From the NCBI GenBank assembly GCA_938030835.1, contig CALHID010000049.1, positions 1-11,879 on the forward strand: a DNA stretch of 11,879 bases. The letters are read 5' to 3'. Within the stretch, counting starts at the first letter, position 1. Each line of letters opens with the position of its first letter. Shown here piece after piece: positions 1 through 7,650 of this stretch. The DNA is from an uncultured Actinomyces sp. (GTDB lineage Bacteria > Actinomycetota > Actinomycetes > Actinomycetales > Actinomycetaceae). The translations under genes and the position numbers were made by a program. Below the pieces are notes generated by a model. That model saw only the letters and a list, made by a program, of their open reading frames with translations, did not search any database and was not told where the DNA came from.

Positions 1-258
1 GACGCTACTGAATCCACGCAGGCAACGGGCTCTCAGGAAGCGAGCTGCCGGGGGCATAAAGATAGGCCCCATTAGGGCCCCAAAAAATTGTGAGAGTAAG
101 GAAAAGTCACGGTTCATGGCGAGGAAGCGTGCTCGTCTTTTCGTTTCTTTTTCCGCTATTCGTGTCATTAAGGGCAACAAAAATCCAACGGCTTCAGCTA
201 GGGTGGCTGCATGACAACGCACTCTGCAGGTTCACAACGTGGTGGACGCGGGGCTACG
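1..258. other. No supported gene; GC-rich hairpin-forming stretch
   Basis: I see no gene here. One plus-strand frame is open from the left edge to a TAG at 73-75, and another from base 2 to a TGA at 209-211. Neither has a recognisable product or a start with a ribosome binding site. Bases 50-81 hold three short complementary blocks: GGGGGC at 50-55, GGCCCC at 65-70 and GGGCCCC at 75-81. The middle block can pair with either neighbour, giving two mutually exclusive hairpins. An A-run at 82-87 follows on the plus strand, so this is not a standard plus-strand terminator. Read on the minus strand, it lies about 180 bases past the small genes and lacks a proper U-tail. It may be decayed intergenic DNA. 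Confidence 0.4.
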
Positions 259-531
259 CTACCGGTTTTTCTTGAGCGCGAGGCCTTCGCGAAGCTCAGC
301 GAGTTCTTCGTCGTAAAGTCCCGATGTGTTGCGGTTGACTTTCTGTAGCCGCTCTACCCAGTCTGGGGAGACGATGTCGTAATCGATGAGTGACGTCACG
401 ACTCCGTCAACATCAGGGCCGTCACAATCGAGCATCATACGTAAAAACGCGACTGCTTCTTGCGCGCCAATCGCGTCAAGCGCCTCGATTGCGTCGAGCA
501 CGAACTGTGTCGTCGTATCTGCTGCCTGCAG
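259..531 (-). CDS. Small protein of unknown function, second tandem paralog (CTG start proposed)
   Basis: Unknown function; a probable 90-residue soluble, acidic, helical protein with no signal peptide or membrane segment. It aligns without gaps over 81 residues to the upstream gene (476-835), with about 35 identities by hand count, including the shared DGPDV, DW-ERL and ELxELR motifs. This frame is open back to 693, but the part before 531 translates sequence that belongs to the paralog. Homology begins exactly at a CTG (531-529) that aligns with the ATG of the first copy. It is preceded by GAAAGAG at 5-nt spacing, a fair ribosome binding site. I therefore propose CTG as the start, or an ATG mutated to CTG. 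The gene overlaps its neighbour by 56 bases. Alternatives are the second half of one frameshifted two-domain protein, or a decayed copy. Immunity- or antitoxin-type small proteins often occur in such tandem arrays, but nothing here proves that role. Confidence 0.45.
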   Translation of the reverse strand: MQAADTTTQFVLDAIEALDAIGAQEAVAFLRMMLDCDGPDVDGVVTSLIDYDIVSPDWVERLQKVNRNTSGLYDEELAELREGLALKKNR

Positions 532-835
532 GATATCTCTTTCGTTCAGCTTCGCGGGAACTCTGTTCCGCCGAAACGCCGGCCGTAGCCGAGCGGAGTT
601 CTCCGAGTTCAAAATCAAAAGCTCCGGCATACTCGTCATTAAAAGCAGCGAGCCGCTCAATCCAATCTTGGTTAACTTGCTTGTGCTCGACAAGCGCAGC
701 GACTGCGCCCTCTACGTCCGGGCCGTCGTATTCGAGCATTTCTAAGAAGACAGGAATATACTCGCGGTCGCCTAACGCTTCCAAAAGCGCGACCACATCA
801 AGAACAAACTTTGTTGGGGTGTCACGCGATTCCAT
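476..835 (-). CDS. Small protein of unknown function, first tandem paralog
   Basis: This 119-residue protein begins MESRDTPTKF. I do not recognise the family. Residues 1-81 form a helical, acidic unit matching the downstream paralog without gaps. Residues 82-119 have no counterpart, are rich in Arg and Ser, and come from DNA that also encodes the start of the second gene, so they may be read-through after a small indel. In the third minus-strand frame a TGA lies at 548-546, just ahead of the second gene's binding site. An ancestral product in that frame would be about 95 residues, close to the 90 of its paralog. No Shine-Dalgarno precedes the ATG at 835-833. A TATACC hexamer lies six bases upstream (842-847), within the palindrome GGTATACC (842-849), so a leaderless transcript is possible. 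No -35 box is evident. Confidence 0.6.
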   Translation of the reverse strand: MESRDTPTKFVLDVVALLEALGDREYIPVFLEMLEYDGPDVEGAVAALVEHKQVNQDWIERLAAFNDEYAGAFDFELGELRSATAGVSAEQSSREAERKRYPAGSRYDDTVRARRNRGA

Positions 836-884
836 AGGCTAGGTATACCCTATCTAGTCGCTCTGATGGGATAGATACTCTTAA

Positions 885-995
885 TTTTGTCGCGCGGTTT
901 ATAGCCTCGAACCAGCGATTGCTCTCGACTCACATGCTCATAATGAGTACGAGCGCATTTGGAAAGAGCTGGAGCGATTGAAGAAAAAGCTCTAG
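885..995 (+). pseudogene. Possible C-terminal remnant of a lost gene
   Basis: A plus-strand frame, open from just after TAA (882-884) to TAG (993-995), reads as a charged, coiled-coil-like C-terminus ending in ERIWKELERLKKKL. It has no start codon with a ribosome binding site. The even spacing of Glu, Arg, Leu and Lys resembles a real protein tail, so it may be the 3' end of a gene whose body was deleted. It could equally be chance. The rest of 842-1018 shows no gene. Confidence 0.2.
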
Positions 996-1018
996 CCAAA
1001 GAAAAGTACCCTCGGGAA

Positions 1019-1819
1019 TCAGGCGTGGCGCTTTCGTGCTGTGAAAGTGGCTGCCCCAGCGGTTGCAACTAAGGTCGCTGCGATGAGTACTTCTGATCCA
1101 AAACCGGTCTTAGCTAACTCCGAGCGCTTTGGTGAATGAATCGTCGGCTCTGTAGGGGTGGGCGTCGTGGGAAGTGGAGCTGAAGGACTCGGAGCCTCGC
1201 TAGTTGGGGTCGTGGGCTGAGTCGGTGCCGGAGGCTGAGTCGTGGAAGGCGCGGGAGTTGGCGTTGCTGCGATTTCGCGGATCACAATGTCGGTATCGCG
1301 ACCAACTGCGCGCGCATCAGATGGATTGTTCGGATCCACGGTCCGCGCGGCCTCGTTGAAGCCAAAGACTGCTTGGCCGGGAACGATCTCGTAGCCGTCG
1401 GGAAGCTGGGGGAGAGCGGTCGATGCTGCGCGAGAAGGATCTGCAGAGTCGTTGGCATAGACTGCCGAGGCCAAAACTTGGCCAGAAGGATCGACCAGGC
1501 GAAGGTGTCCAAGTGCTGAGTACTGAACTTCGCAGACAAAGTGCAGCGCAGGATTATCGGGATCGAAATTCACGGCAGGTGCAGATGTCTGCAGTGTGTA
1601 GCTTCCTTGAACAACGGGACTGGGAGTTGAGGGGAGCGTCGCTGCACCCGCAGTGGGCTGGTATTCCTGACGAGGCTCAAGGATTGTGTCGTTTTCATCT
1701 GAGAGATAGCAGGTGGCGGGGCCCGCGACTTCGGCCGCCTGCGCTGACTGTTGGGCAAGGACGGGCATTGCCGCTACGAAAAGGAGTGCGGTCGCTGCGC
1801 AAGTCAGTTTGATTCTCAT
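1019..1819 (-). CDS. Secreted, sortase-anchored Pro/Thr-rich surface protein
   Basis: A 266-residue precursor for a cell-wall-attached protein. From the ATG at 1819-1817, residues 1 to about 29 form a signal peptide (basic MRIK, hydrophobic core, cleavage near AQAA). Residues 30-182 are a small exported domain with two cysteines (about 37 and 96) that could form a disulfide; I do not recognise its fold. Residues about 185-228 are a Pro/Thr/Ser-rich stalk. The end is a sortase signal: LAKTG (235-239), a hydrophobic segment, and a basic tail ARKRHA. LAKTG is the LPXTG-type variant common in actinobacteria. A TTG eight codons upstream (1843) is also in frame, but the inner ATG has the better ribosome binding site (GGAGAG, 6-nt spacing). 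The gene points away from ffs and the large adhesin gene. Its ligand is unknown and no sortase gene is visible nearby. Confidence 0.85.
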   Translation of the reverse strand: MRIKLTCAATALLFVAAMPVLAQQSAQAAEVAGPATCYLSDENDTILEPRQEYQPTAGAATLPSTPSPVVQGSYTLQTSAPAVNFDPDNPALHFVCEVQYSALGHLRLVDPSGQVLASAVYANDSADPSRAASTALPQLPDGYEIVPGQAVFGFNEAARTVDPNNPSDARAVGRDTDIVIREIAATPTPAPSTTQPPAPTQPTTPTSEAPSPSAPLPTTPTPTEPTIHSPKRSELAKTGFGSEVLIAATLVATAGAATFTARKRHA

Positions 1820-1885
1820 TGAGACTCTCCAGCTTTTTACCAAAATGATCAGGCGTAATGCCTAAGATAACTAACTGGATTCAAT

Positions 1886-1912
1886 TTTATATCGAGGCTG
1901 GTAAACATCCAA
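1886..1912 (-). promoter_or_regulatory. Candidate promoter of the small surface protein gene
   Basis: On the minus strand TTGGAT (1912-1907) is followed, after a short 15-base spacer, by TATAAA (1891-1886), itself within TATAAAAT. This would give a leader of about 60 bases before the ATG at 1819. The hexamers are good but the spacer is shorter than the usual 17 bases. Confidence 0.3.
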
Positions 1913-1993
1913 ATACGCGGGTCAGAGCGCTTGGGGAGTTGGAGGGAAAACTTCGAGAAATAACACGGGTCGCAGGTTGCGGTCCGCGCCGTG

Positions 1994-1999
1994 TAAACT
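1994..1999 (+). promoter_or_regulatory. -10 box of the SRP RNA gene
   Basis: TAAACT fits the actinobacterial TANNNT -10 pattern and lies six bases before G2006, the first base of the closing helix of the SRP RNA. I see no convincing -35 box; TTGCGG at 1977-1982 is too close. Confidence 0.45.
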
Positions 2000-2005
2000 A
2001 TTCCC

Positions 2006-2098
2006 GGATCCTCCGCGTGACGGTATCATCCGAACCTCCCCAGGGCAGGAATGCAGCAAGGATAAGGGTGCGCTGCCGGGTACGCGGGGGATTCTTTT
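2006..2098 (+). ncRNA. ffs: Signal recognition particle RNA, 4.5S type
   Basis: RNA component of the signal recognition particle; it binds the Ffh M domain and helps FtsY deliver nascent membrane and secretory proteins to the translocon. The conserved tip is present in order: CAGG (2041-2044), GCA-GGAA-UGC tetraloop hairpin (2045-2054), AGCA (2055-2058) completing the symmetric loop, then AGGA and UAAG (2059-2066) as the asymmetric loop, flanked by ACC/GGU pairing. Bases 2006-2018 pair with 2082-2094 over 13 bp (several G-U pairs), and CGGTA (about 2020-2025) pairs with TGCCG (about 2073-2077). A T-rich run at 2092-2099 ends the transcript. The length of about 93 nt fits the short Alu-less bacterial form. 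It is easily missed because an open frame (1858-2226) runs through it. It lies upstream of dnaX and recR, a conserved arrangement, but separated from them here by the adhesin gene. Confidence 0.92.
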
Positions 2099-2349
2099 TA
2101 CCTAAGTGCTCATGGATTGCGAAATCTATGCTGTGTAAGTGCGCACATGTGGTTGCGGCACCCTGTCTGAACCATCAAATAAGAGTCTCGGTTTTGGCCA
2201 ACAGAAAGCCAATTTGTCCACCTTGAAAACTTGCCTATGTATGCAGCTCAACACTTATTTTTCGATATAAAAATGAATCTATATATACGGCTCCGATCAT
2301 TACAAATAAACTTGACCTGATCCATCTCTACTTTCAACAGGAGAACACA
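2099..2349 (+). promoter_or_regulatory. AT-rich leader of the giant surface protein gene
   Basis: There is no gene here. The segment runs from the SRP RNA terminator to the GTG at 2350. Bases about 2252-2310 are markedly AT-rich for this DNA, with several TATA-like strings (TATAAA near 2265, TATATA near 2280), and probably hold the promoter. Candidate -35 elements are TTGAAA (2223-2228), TTGCCT (2231-2236) and TTGACC (2312-2317), but none is paired with a clear -10 at 17 bases. Overlapping 8-bp palindromes GTGCGCAC (2139-2146) and CACATGTG (2144-2151) could be a regulator site. An excellent ribosome binding site, AGGAGA (2339-2344), precedes the GTG by five bases, so this gene, unlike dnaX, is read from a leadered mRNA. 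Confidence 0.5.
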
Positions 2350-5300
2350 GTGCAAAACGTCGGTTCGCGCTCCCTGTGGCGTCGCGCCGGTCAGATGCTA
2401 TCGATCTTGATCGTTGCAACCCTCGTTGTATTTGGACTGGGAAATACCCCCAGCCGCGCCGCAACTCCCGTCCTCAATGTCAGCATCACCCCGGAAAAGA
2501 CTTCATACAATTCCGGCGAAACTCAGAAATACACCGTCTCTTGGTCATGTACTTCCGTGACCGAAGACTGTGTGGACTCTGTCATTAAGGTGCGTATCCC
2601 TCACGCCGTGAACCAGAGCGGTGACGCTGTGGATAAGGCAGTGGCGGCAAACCTTGCGGCAACTGCCGCTTCGGGAACACCCGCAGTGAGCGCCAACCTC
2701 ACTCAGGGAACGGCTACGACCGACGCCTACGTTACCTACAACATGGGACGCATTCCTGCGGGTAACTCCTATCAGGCCGTGATCACCTTCGAGATGCCGA
2801 ATAGCTATACGCCCGATCAGTCGACCGTTTCTCCCGAGGTCTCATTCACTTCGGGTGAGACGACCGTGACTGACGATACGAAGGTGACGAACCATGCGGA
2901 ATCTACTCTTGGCCTGACCAAGAAGAAGCCCACCGCCATTGGCCCAAAGGGAAGCAATGTTACCTATTCGTTGACCCCGACGATTTCCTCTGGAACGCTT
3001 GGTCCGAACCGGGGCAAGCTCGCCATGACTAATGTGAAGCTTGTCGACAAGCTTCCCTCATGTGCAACCTACGTCAGCACCACCTCCCAGGGCTCAACTG
3101 ATGGATCTGAGTTCACTGGAGTAGAACCGACCTACGACGCAGCGACGCACTCCTTGACCTGGAACCTTGGAACTTTACGACCCAACGTCGTTGACCTCCA
3201 GCTCAATGTCACTCTGAATTACCCAACGAGCTGCGCAGATAACACGGTTACTAACACCGCAACCGTTACGGGTAGCCCCTATGGTGACCCGACGAAGACC
3301 AATTCCGCCGATTCCTCGGTCTCGCACGACTTTGCAGACAAGGTCACCTACGGTGGTACCTTCTCCAAGAATGCACTGCAGCAGTTCAAGCGTGGTCAAA
3401 ACGGCATGTGGTTGTACTGGTACAACAACACCTCGAATATGCCGGTTGTTCTGGAATACACCGACTACCTCAGCTGCGCGCTGACCTCACCAACTGATGG
3501 ATCGACAGACTGTGCGAACCCTCTGATGTTTGCTCGCGGGGCAGAGCTCAACACGACTTCTCCGGTCGAATTCACCTACTGGACCAATAAGGGCAACACG
3601 GGAACGCAAACCCTGACGGCCTCGAAGAAGTTTGACGCTTCAGGTCTGGCAAGCGACGAATACATCACGAAGTTCCACTACAAGCAGACTTTGAGCCCCT
3701 CAGAGAGCGGTCGTTTCATTGTCCAGGGCCAGATCAACGCAAAGACTCCCACAACTGAAGCTGGTGCCGACTACGTTCGTGCAGATACGAACTCCAATGC
3801 TTGGAAGGCCGGCACCGATCCCTCGTGGGTTCGCGTTCAGAACTGTGTCACCGACCTGTCGATGAAGTCCGAAGATGGAGCACACACCATTGGTATCCCC
3901 GCGGATAACCTCTGTGACATCCTCCTGCTTGAAACCTCGCGTCCTTCCTACTACAACGCAAAGTCGACCATTGCGAACTCCCAGGCAGCTCCTGGACAGG
4001 AAGTAACCTTCTCCATCGTTGCCAACAACCGCACGATGTCTGCACCGGCTCAGCCGATTATTGCGGACCTTCTTCCCTGCGGAATGACCTATGTCGAGAA
4101 TTCGGTTGCAGGCGGCCCCAAGGGCTACACCGCAACTGTTGATTCCTCGCGTTGGGTGACGGACGCAAGCGGATGTTCTCGCCAATTGGTGACCATTACG
4201 TGGCCCGGCTTCAAGGGTGTTGATGCAACAAGCGTCACCCTACGAGGCCTCGTCACTAACAAGATGAAGCCCGGAACCTACACGAACCAGGCATTCATCT
4301 CTCCGGCAGAACGCGAGTACCAGAACGCGGATCCCTGCTTCTACTCCGGCACCACCGATATCTACGACATCAATGCCAACGGCTCTGTGACCGACAAGGT
4401 CTGCCCTGTGACCTCAGGAATGAGCGTCAACGAGTTGGCAGCGGCCGGTGTTGTCCTCGAAAGCCTCGGTTCGGTCCCCGGATCGGTGTACATGAAGTAC
4501 AACGACGGCACCTCCCTGATTCGCCAGGGCGAGAACGGTACCTTCCGTATCACCCCGACCAACACGGGTAACGCCAACCTGTCGGATATGACCGTCTACG
4601 GCACCCTGCCGCACGTCGGCGACACGGCAGTTCGTACCAGCGCCAGCCGCGGTTCTGAGTGGGCGCCCATCATGACCGGACCGATCCAGGTCCAGGCCGG
4701 CGATGGAATTGACCCCTCTCAGGTCACCATCGAGTACTCGACCTCGTACAACCCCTGCCGCGGTGAGGTCATGGAACGCGGAAAGTCCAAGGCCGATGCT
4801 CCTGCGGGATGCGATAACAACTGGACCTCGAACCCGAGTTCGTGGAGCGACGTCAAATCCTACCGCATCTATATCAATGGCAAGACCAACCCGATTGAGG
4901 GCGGTGCATCAATCCCCTTGCTCGTCCCGATCAAGGCTCCCGATAACGCCAATGGTGTGGCCTACGAATCGGTTGCAATTGCGGCAACCCAGGCCTCCTC
5001 AAACCAGGCTGTCTTCCCCAGCGAACCCTTCAAGGTCGCTATCGCCTCGGCTTTCGACGTGGTACTCAACAAGACGGTTTCTTCCGACGCTTCGGCTCTC
5101 TCGCCCGGTGACGAAGTAACCTTCCGCGTTGACGCTGCGAATACGGGTCAGGGCCTTTCTGCGAACACCAAGGTTTTGGAGCAGCTCCCCGACGGTGTCA
5201 CCTTCGTGAAGTCCGAATCCTTCATGTGCCCGACCGGCTACGTGTCGGGAACCCCGGATGCATGCGAGGCCGGTGACCCCGCCGGTACCTACGATGCAGC

Positions 5301-7608
5301 TACCGGCGTGTGGACCGTCGGCGATCTGACCGCGGGAAGCCACGCATCGTTGTACGTGACAGTTCGCTTGAACGACGGAATCGATGGCAAGACCATCACC
5401 AACAACGTCGAATTCAAGGACCTGCCTCCCTATGACGTCAACCTGAACAACAACAAGGCAAGCACGACGATCACCGTCAAGCACCGTCTCTCGGGCAAGG
5501 TGTACTTCGACAAGAATGACTCCTCGTCCTACACCGCCGGCGAAGAGGGCTTCAACGGCGTCACCGTTAACTTGGTGAACGAGGCCGGCGCGGTTGTTGC
5601 CACCACGACGACTGACGCGGATGGTAACTATTCCTTCACTGGGCTCAACTCGGGTACCTACACGGTGAAGGTCGTGAAGGATGGCGAGCTTGCCAACCTG
5701 ACCCAGACCGAGGATCCCGATGGCACGAAGGACAACGCGTCCGGTGCGATCACGCTCAACACGGATAATCCGGTTCGTGAGAACGTCAATTTCGGGTACG
5801 TGAAGAAGCACGCAATCTCGGGCAACATCTATCTGGATGAAAACCGAGACAAGACGAAGAACGGTGATGACGTCAACCTCTCGGGCGTGACGGTCACCCT
5901 GGTCGACGGCTCGGGCAACGTTGTCGCAACCACCACCACTGACGCCTCGGGAAATTACAACTTCCCCGGACTGACCGACGGTACCTACACCGTCAAGGTG
6001 GATACGACGGGCAAGCTGGCCGGCCTCGAACAGACCGAAGATCCCAGCGGCGCGAAGAACTCGCAGTCAACGCCCATCACCTTCACGCGTAATGATCCGG
6101 ATGCCACCAATGTGAACTTCGGTTACGTTCCGGACTACTCGATCGCCGGTAATGTCTACCGCGATTCGAACCGTTCCGAATCCAAGGATGCAACTGAAAC
6201 CGTCTTCCAGGGTGTCACCGTGAACCTGGTCGATGCTTCGGGCAACGTCGTTGCAACGACTACAACCGATGCTGACGGAAACTACTCCTTCTCCAAGCTG
6301 CCCGCGGGTGACTACACCGTGAAGGTCGTTAAGAATGGTGCCATCAAGGACATGGACCAGACTGAAGACCCTGATGGTACGAAGGACAATGCTTCCGGCA
6401 AGATTTCGATCGGTGCGGACAACCCGACCCAGACCGGTGTGAACTTCGGATACAACCCGAATAACACCATCAAGGGTTCGGTCTACCGTGACGATAACCG
6501 TTCCTCTTCGCGTGATGGCAGTGAGGAAGGCTACCAAGGACAGACGGTCCAGCTGCTGGATCAGGATGGAAACGTCGTCGCAACAACTACGACCGCCGCG
6601 GATGGCAGCTACTCCTTCGAGCACCTGCCCGATGGCACCTACTCGGTCAAGGCTGTGAAGGATGGCACCCTAACGGACACCGAGCAGACTGAGGATCCCG
6701 ATGGTACGAAGGACAACGCCTCCGAGCCCATCACCCTGGATCCGACGCAGAGCGTGAAGGAAGGCGTCAACTTCGGTTACGTTCCGGATTACTCGCTCTC
6801 GGGCACGATTTACCGCGATGGAAACCGTAGTGCCTCCCATGATTCCACCGAGAATCCCTACGCGGGTGTCACCGTGAACCTGCTCGATTCAGCGGGCAAC
6901 GTTGTGGCAACCACGACGACGGATGCTAACGGCGGATACAGCTTCTCCAAGCTGCCCGCCGGTGACTACCGCGTCAAGGTCGATACGACTGGAACACTCA
7001 AGGGCCTGGACCAGACCGAGGATCCCGACGGCGTCGCGGATTCGACCTCTGGAACGATCTCCCTGAATAACACGAACCGCACTCAAAGCGGTGTGAACTT
7101 CGGTTACATCGAGAACAACTCGATCAGCGGCACGATCTTCCGTGATGAGGCGCGCAACGGCGTTAAGGATCCCAGCGATCCTCGCTTCCCCTCGGTCAAG
7201 GTGACCTTGATCGATGAGAACGGAAACGTTGTGGAGACCACCACCACGGATTCCAACGGCGCGTACAAGTTCTCGCACCTGCCCGATGGCAAGTACCGCG
7301 TGAAGGTTGATACGACCGGTGTCTTGAACGGCCTGGAGCAGACTCTTGATCCCGATACGCTCAAGGACTCTCAGTCCGAGCTTATCGAGCTTGGAGAGTC
7401 GAACCCGACCGTTGAGAACGTCGACTTCGGATACATGGAGAAGGAAGTTCCTGCGGCTCCGCAGCCCCCGAAGCAGCCGAACCCGAAGACTCCCGCTTCT
7501 AAGCTGGCACGTACGGGCGTGGAGGCCGGAGTCCTGAGTGTGGGTCTTGCCGCGCTCATCGCGGGTGGTGCACTTCTTGCACTTCGTCGCCGAGGCTGCA
7601 TCTCCTAA
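2350..7608 (+). CDS. Giant sortase-anchored adhesin-like protein with DUF11-like and SdrD B-like domains
   Basis: A 1752-residue cell-wall protein, probably an adhesin or fimbria-like stalk; the ligand is unknown. The order is: long signal peptide (1 to about 37, RR-containing n-region, cleavage near SRA-AT); an N-terminal beta-rich domain (about 39-180); a DUF11-like domain (about 184-325); a unique region (about 327-530); DUF11-like domains at about 536-650, 715-900 and 904-1043, each with the NTG/LP-G-TYV or VTFVKS style of that family; six SdrD B-like domains (1045-1698); a Pro-rich spacer; LARTG (1719-1723), a hydrophobic segment and LRRR at the end. Each B domain carries Asp/Asn-rich D-x-N loops that bind calcium in staphylococcal Sdr proteins, suggesting a rigid calcium-stabilised stalk. 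The GTG start follows a strong AGGAG, and a strong terminator follows the gene. It is inserted between ffs and dnaX. Confidence 0.9.
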   Translation: MQNVGSRSLWRRAGQMLSILIVATLVVFGLGNTPSRAATPVLNVSITPEKTSYNSGETQKYTVSWSCTSVTEDCVDSVIKVRIPHAVNQSGDAVDKAVAANLAATAASGTPAVSANLTQGTATTDAYVTYNMGRIPAGNSYQAVITFEMPNSYTPDQSTVSPEVSFTSGETTVTDDTKVTNHAESTLGLTKKKPTAIGPKGSNVTYSLTPTISSGTLGPNRGKLAMTNVKLVDKLPSCATYVSTTSQGSTDGSEFTGVEPTYDAATHSLTWNLGTLRPNVVDLQLNVTLNYPTSCADNTVTNTATVTGSPYGDPTKTNSADSSVSHDFADKVTYGGTFSKNALQQFKRGQNGMWLYWYNNTSNMPVVLEYTDYLSCALTSPTDGSTDCANPLMFARGAELNTTSPVEFTYWTNKGNTGTQTLTASKKFDASGLASDEYITKFHYKQTLSPSESGRFIVQGQINAKTPTTEAGADYVRADTNSNAWKAGTDPSWVRVQNCVTDLSMKSEDGAHTIGIPADNLCDILLLETSRPSYYNAKSTIANSQAAPGQEVTFSIVANNRTMSAPAQPIIADLLPCGMTYVENSVAGGPKGYTATVDSSRWVTDASGCSRQLVTITWPGFKGVDATSVTLRGLVTNKMKPGTYTNQAFISPAEREYQNADPCFYSGTTDIYDINANGSVTDKVCPVTSGMSVNELAAAGVVLESLGSVPGSVYMKYNDGTSLIRQGENGTFRITPTNTGNANLSDMTVYGTLPHVGDTAVRTSASRGSEWAPIMTGPIQVQAGDGIDPSQVTIEYSTSYNPCRGEVMERGKSKADAPAGCDNNWTSNPSSWSDVKSYRIYINGKTNPIEGGASIPLLVPIKAPDNANGVAYESVAIAATQASSNQAVFPSEPFKVAIASAFDVVLNKTVSSDASALSPGDEVTFRVDAANTGQGLSANTKVLEQLPDGVTFVKSESFMCPTGYVSGTPDACEAGDPAGTYDAATGVWTVGDLTAGSHASLYVTVRLNDGIDGKTITNNVEFKDLPPYDVNLNNNKASTTITVKHRLSGKVYFDKNDSSSYTAGEEGFNGVTVNLVNEAGAVVATTTTDADGNYSFTGLNSGTYTVKVVKDGELANLTQTEDPDGTKDNASGAITLNTDNPVRENVNFGYVKKHAISGNIYLDENRDKTKNGDDVNLSGVTVTLVDGSGNVVATTTTDASGNYNFPGLTDGTYTVKVDTTGKLAGLEQTEDPSGAKNSQSTPITFTRNDPDATNVNFGYVPDYSIAGNVYRDSNRSESKDATETVFQGVTVNLVDASGNVVATTTTDADGNYSFSKLPAGDYTVKVVKNGAIKDMDQTEDPDGTKDNASGKISIGADNPTQTGVNFGYNPNNTIKGSVYRDDNRSSSRDGSEEGYQGQTVQLLDQDGNVVATTTTAADGSYSFEHLPDGTYSVKAVKDGTLTDTEQTEDPDGTKDNASEPITLDPTQSVKEGVNFGYVPDYSLSGTIYRDGNRSASHDSTENPYAGVTVNLLDSAGNVVATTTTDANGGYSFSKLPAGDYRVKVDTTGTLKGLDQTEDPDGVADSTSGTISLNNTNRTQSGVNFGYIENNSISGTIFRDEARNGVKDPSDPRFPSVKVTLIDENGNVVETTTTDSNGAYKFSHLPDGKYRVKVDTTGVLNGLEQTLDPDTLKDSQSELIELGESNPTVENVDFGYMEKEVPAAPQPPKQPNPKTPASKLARTGVEAGVLSVGLAALIAGGALLALRRRGCIS
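5482..7443 (+). repeat. Six tandem 327-bp repeats (SdrD B-like domains)
   Basis: Six in-frame units of 109 codons start at 5482, 5809, 6136, 6463, 6790 and 7117, every step exactly 327 bases. Each begins with a [LI]xG.[VI][YF].D.N-type strand and loop, has VVATTTTDA-GNYSF or a close variant mid-unit, and ends in VNFGY or VDFGY. Units 1, 3 and 4 carry a VVKxG or AVKDG segment followed by TEDPDGTKDNAS; units 2, 5 and 6 carry VDTTG instead. Synonymous sites differ widely between units, so the array is not a fresh expansion, yet no unit has gained or lost a codon. Confidence 0.95.
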
Positions 7609-7615
7609 TGCGCGT

Positions 7616-7637
7616 TGCCGCCGCTGAGTCGGTGGCA
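7616..7637 (+). other. Small hairpin after the adhesin stop codon
   Basis: TGCCGCCG (7616-7623) can pair with CGGTGGCA (7630-7637) over 8 bp with one G-U pair and a six-base loop. There is no T-run. It sits just before the strong terminator and may protect the mRNA 3' end. Confidence 0.35.
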
Positions 7638-7650
7638 TAGGCGTGAGTGA

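Noticed and set aside
90..275. Plus-strand open frame of 61 codons near the left edge
   Set aside because: No ribosome binding site; it overlaps the end of the minus-strand paralog and has random-looking composition.
1843..1843. Upstream TTG start for the small surface protein
   Set aside because: The ATG at 1819 has GGAGAG at proper spacing and gives a typical signal peptide; the TTG version adds eight residues without a binding site.
1858..2226. Plus-strand open frame of 122 codons
   Set aside because: It runs straight through the SRP RNA gene and has no ribosome binding site; its product has no recognisable features.
4999..5811. Long minus-strand open frame (270 codons), and similar ones at 6067-6624 and 6889-7764
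   Set aside because: They are antisense to the adhesin gene, and the ones over the repeats have repetitive content. Codon bias of the plus-strand gene explains their openness.
5482..7443. CRISPR-like periodicity
   Set aside because: The 327-base period is protein-coding, in frame, and made of domain repeats rather than short repeats with unique spacers.
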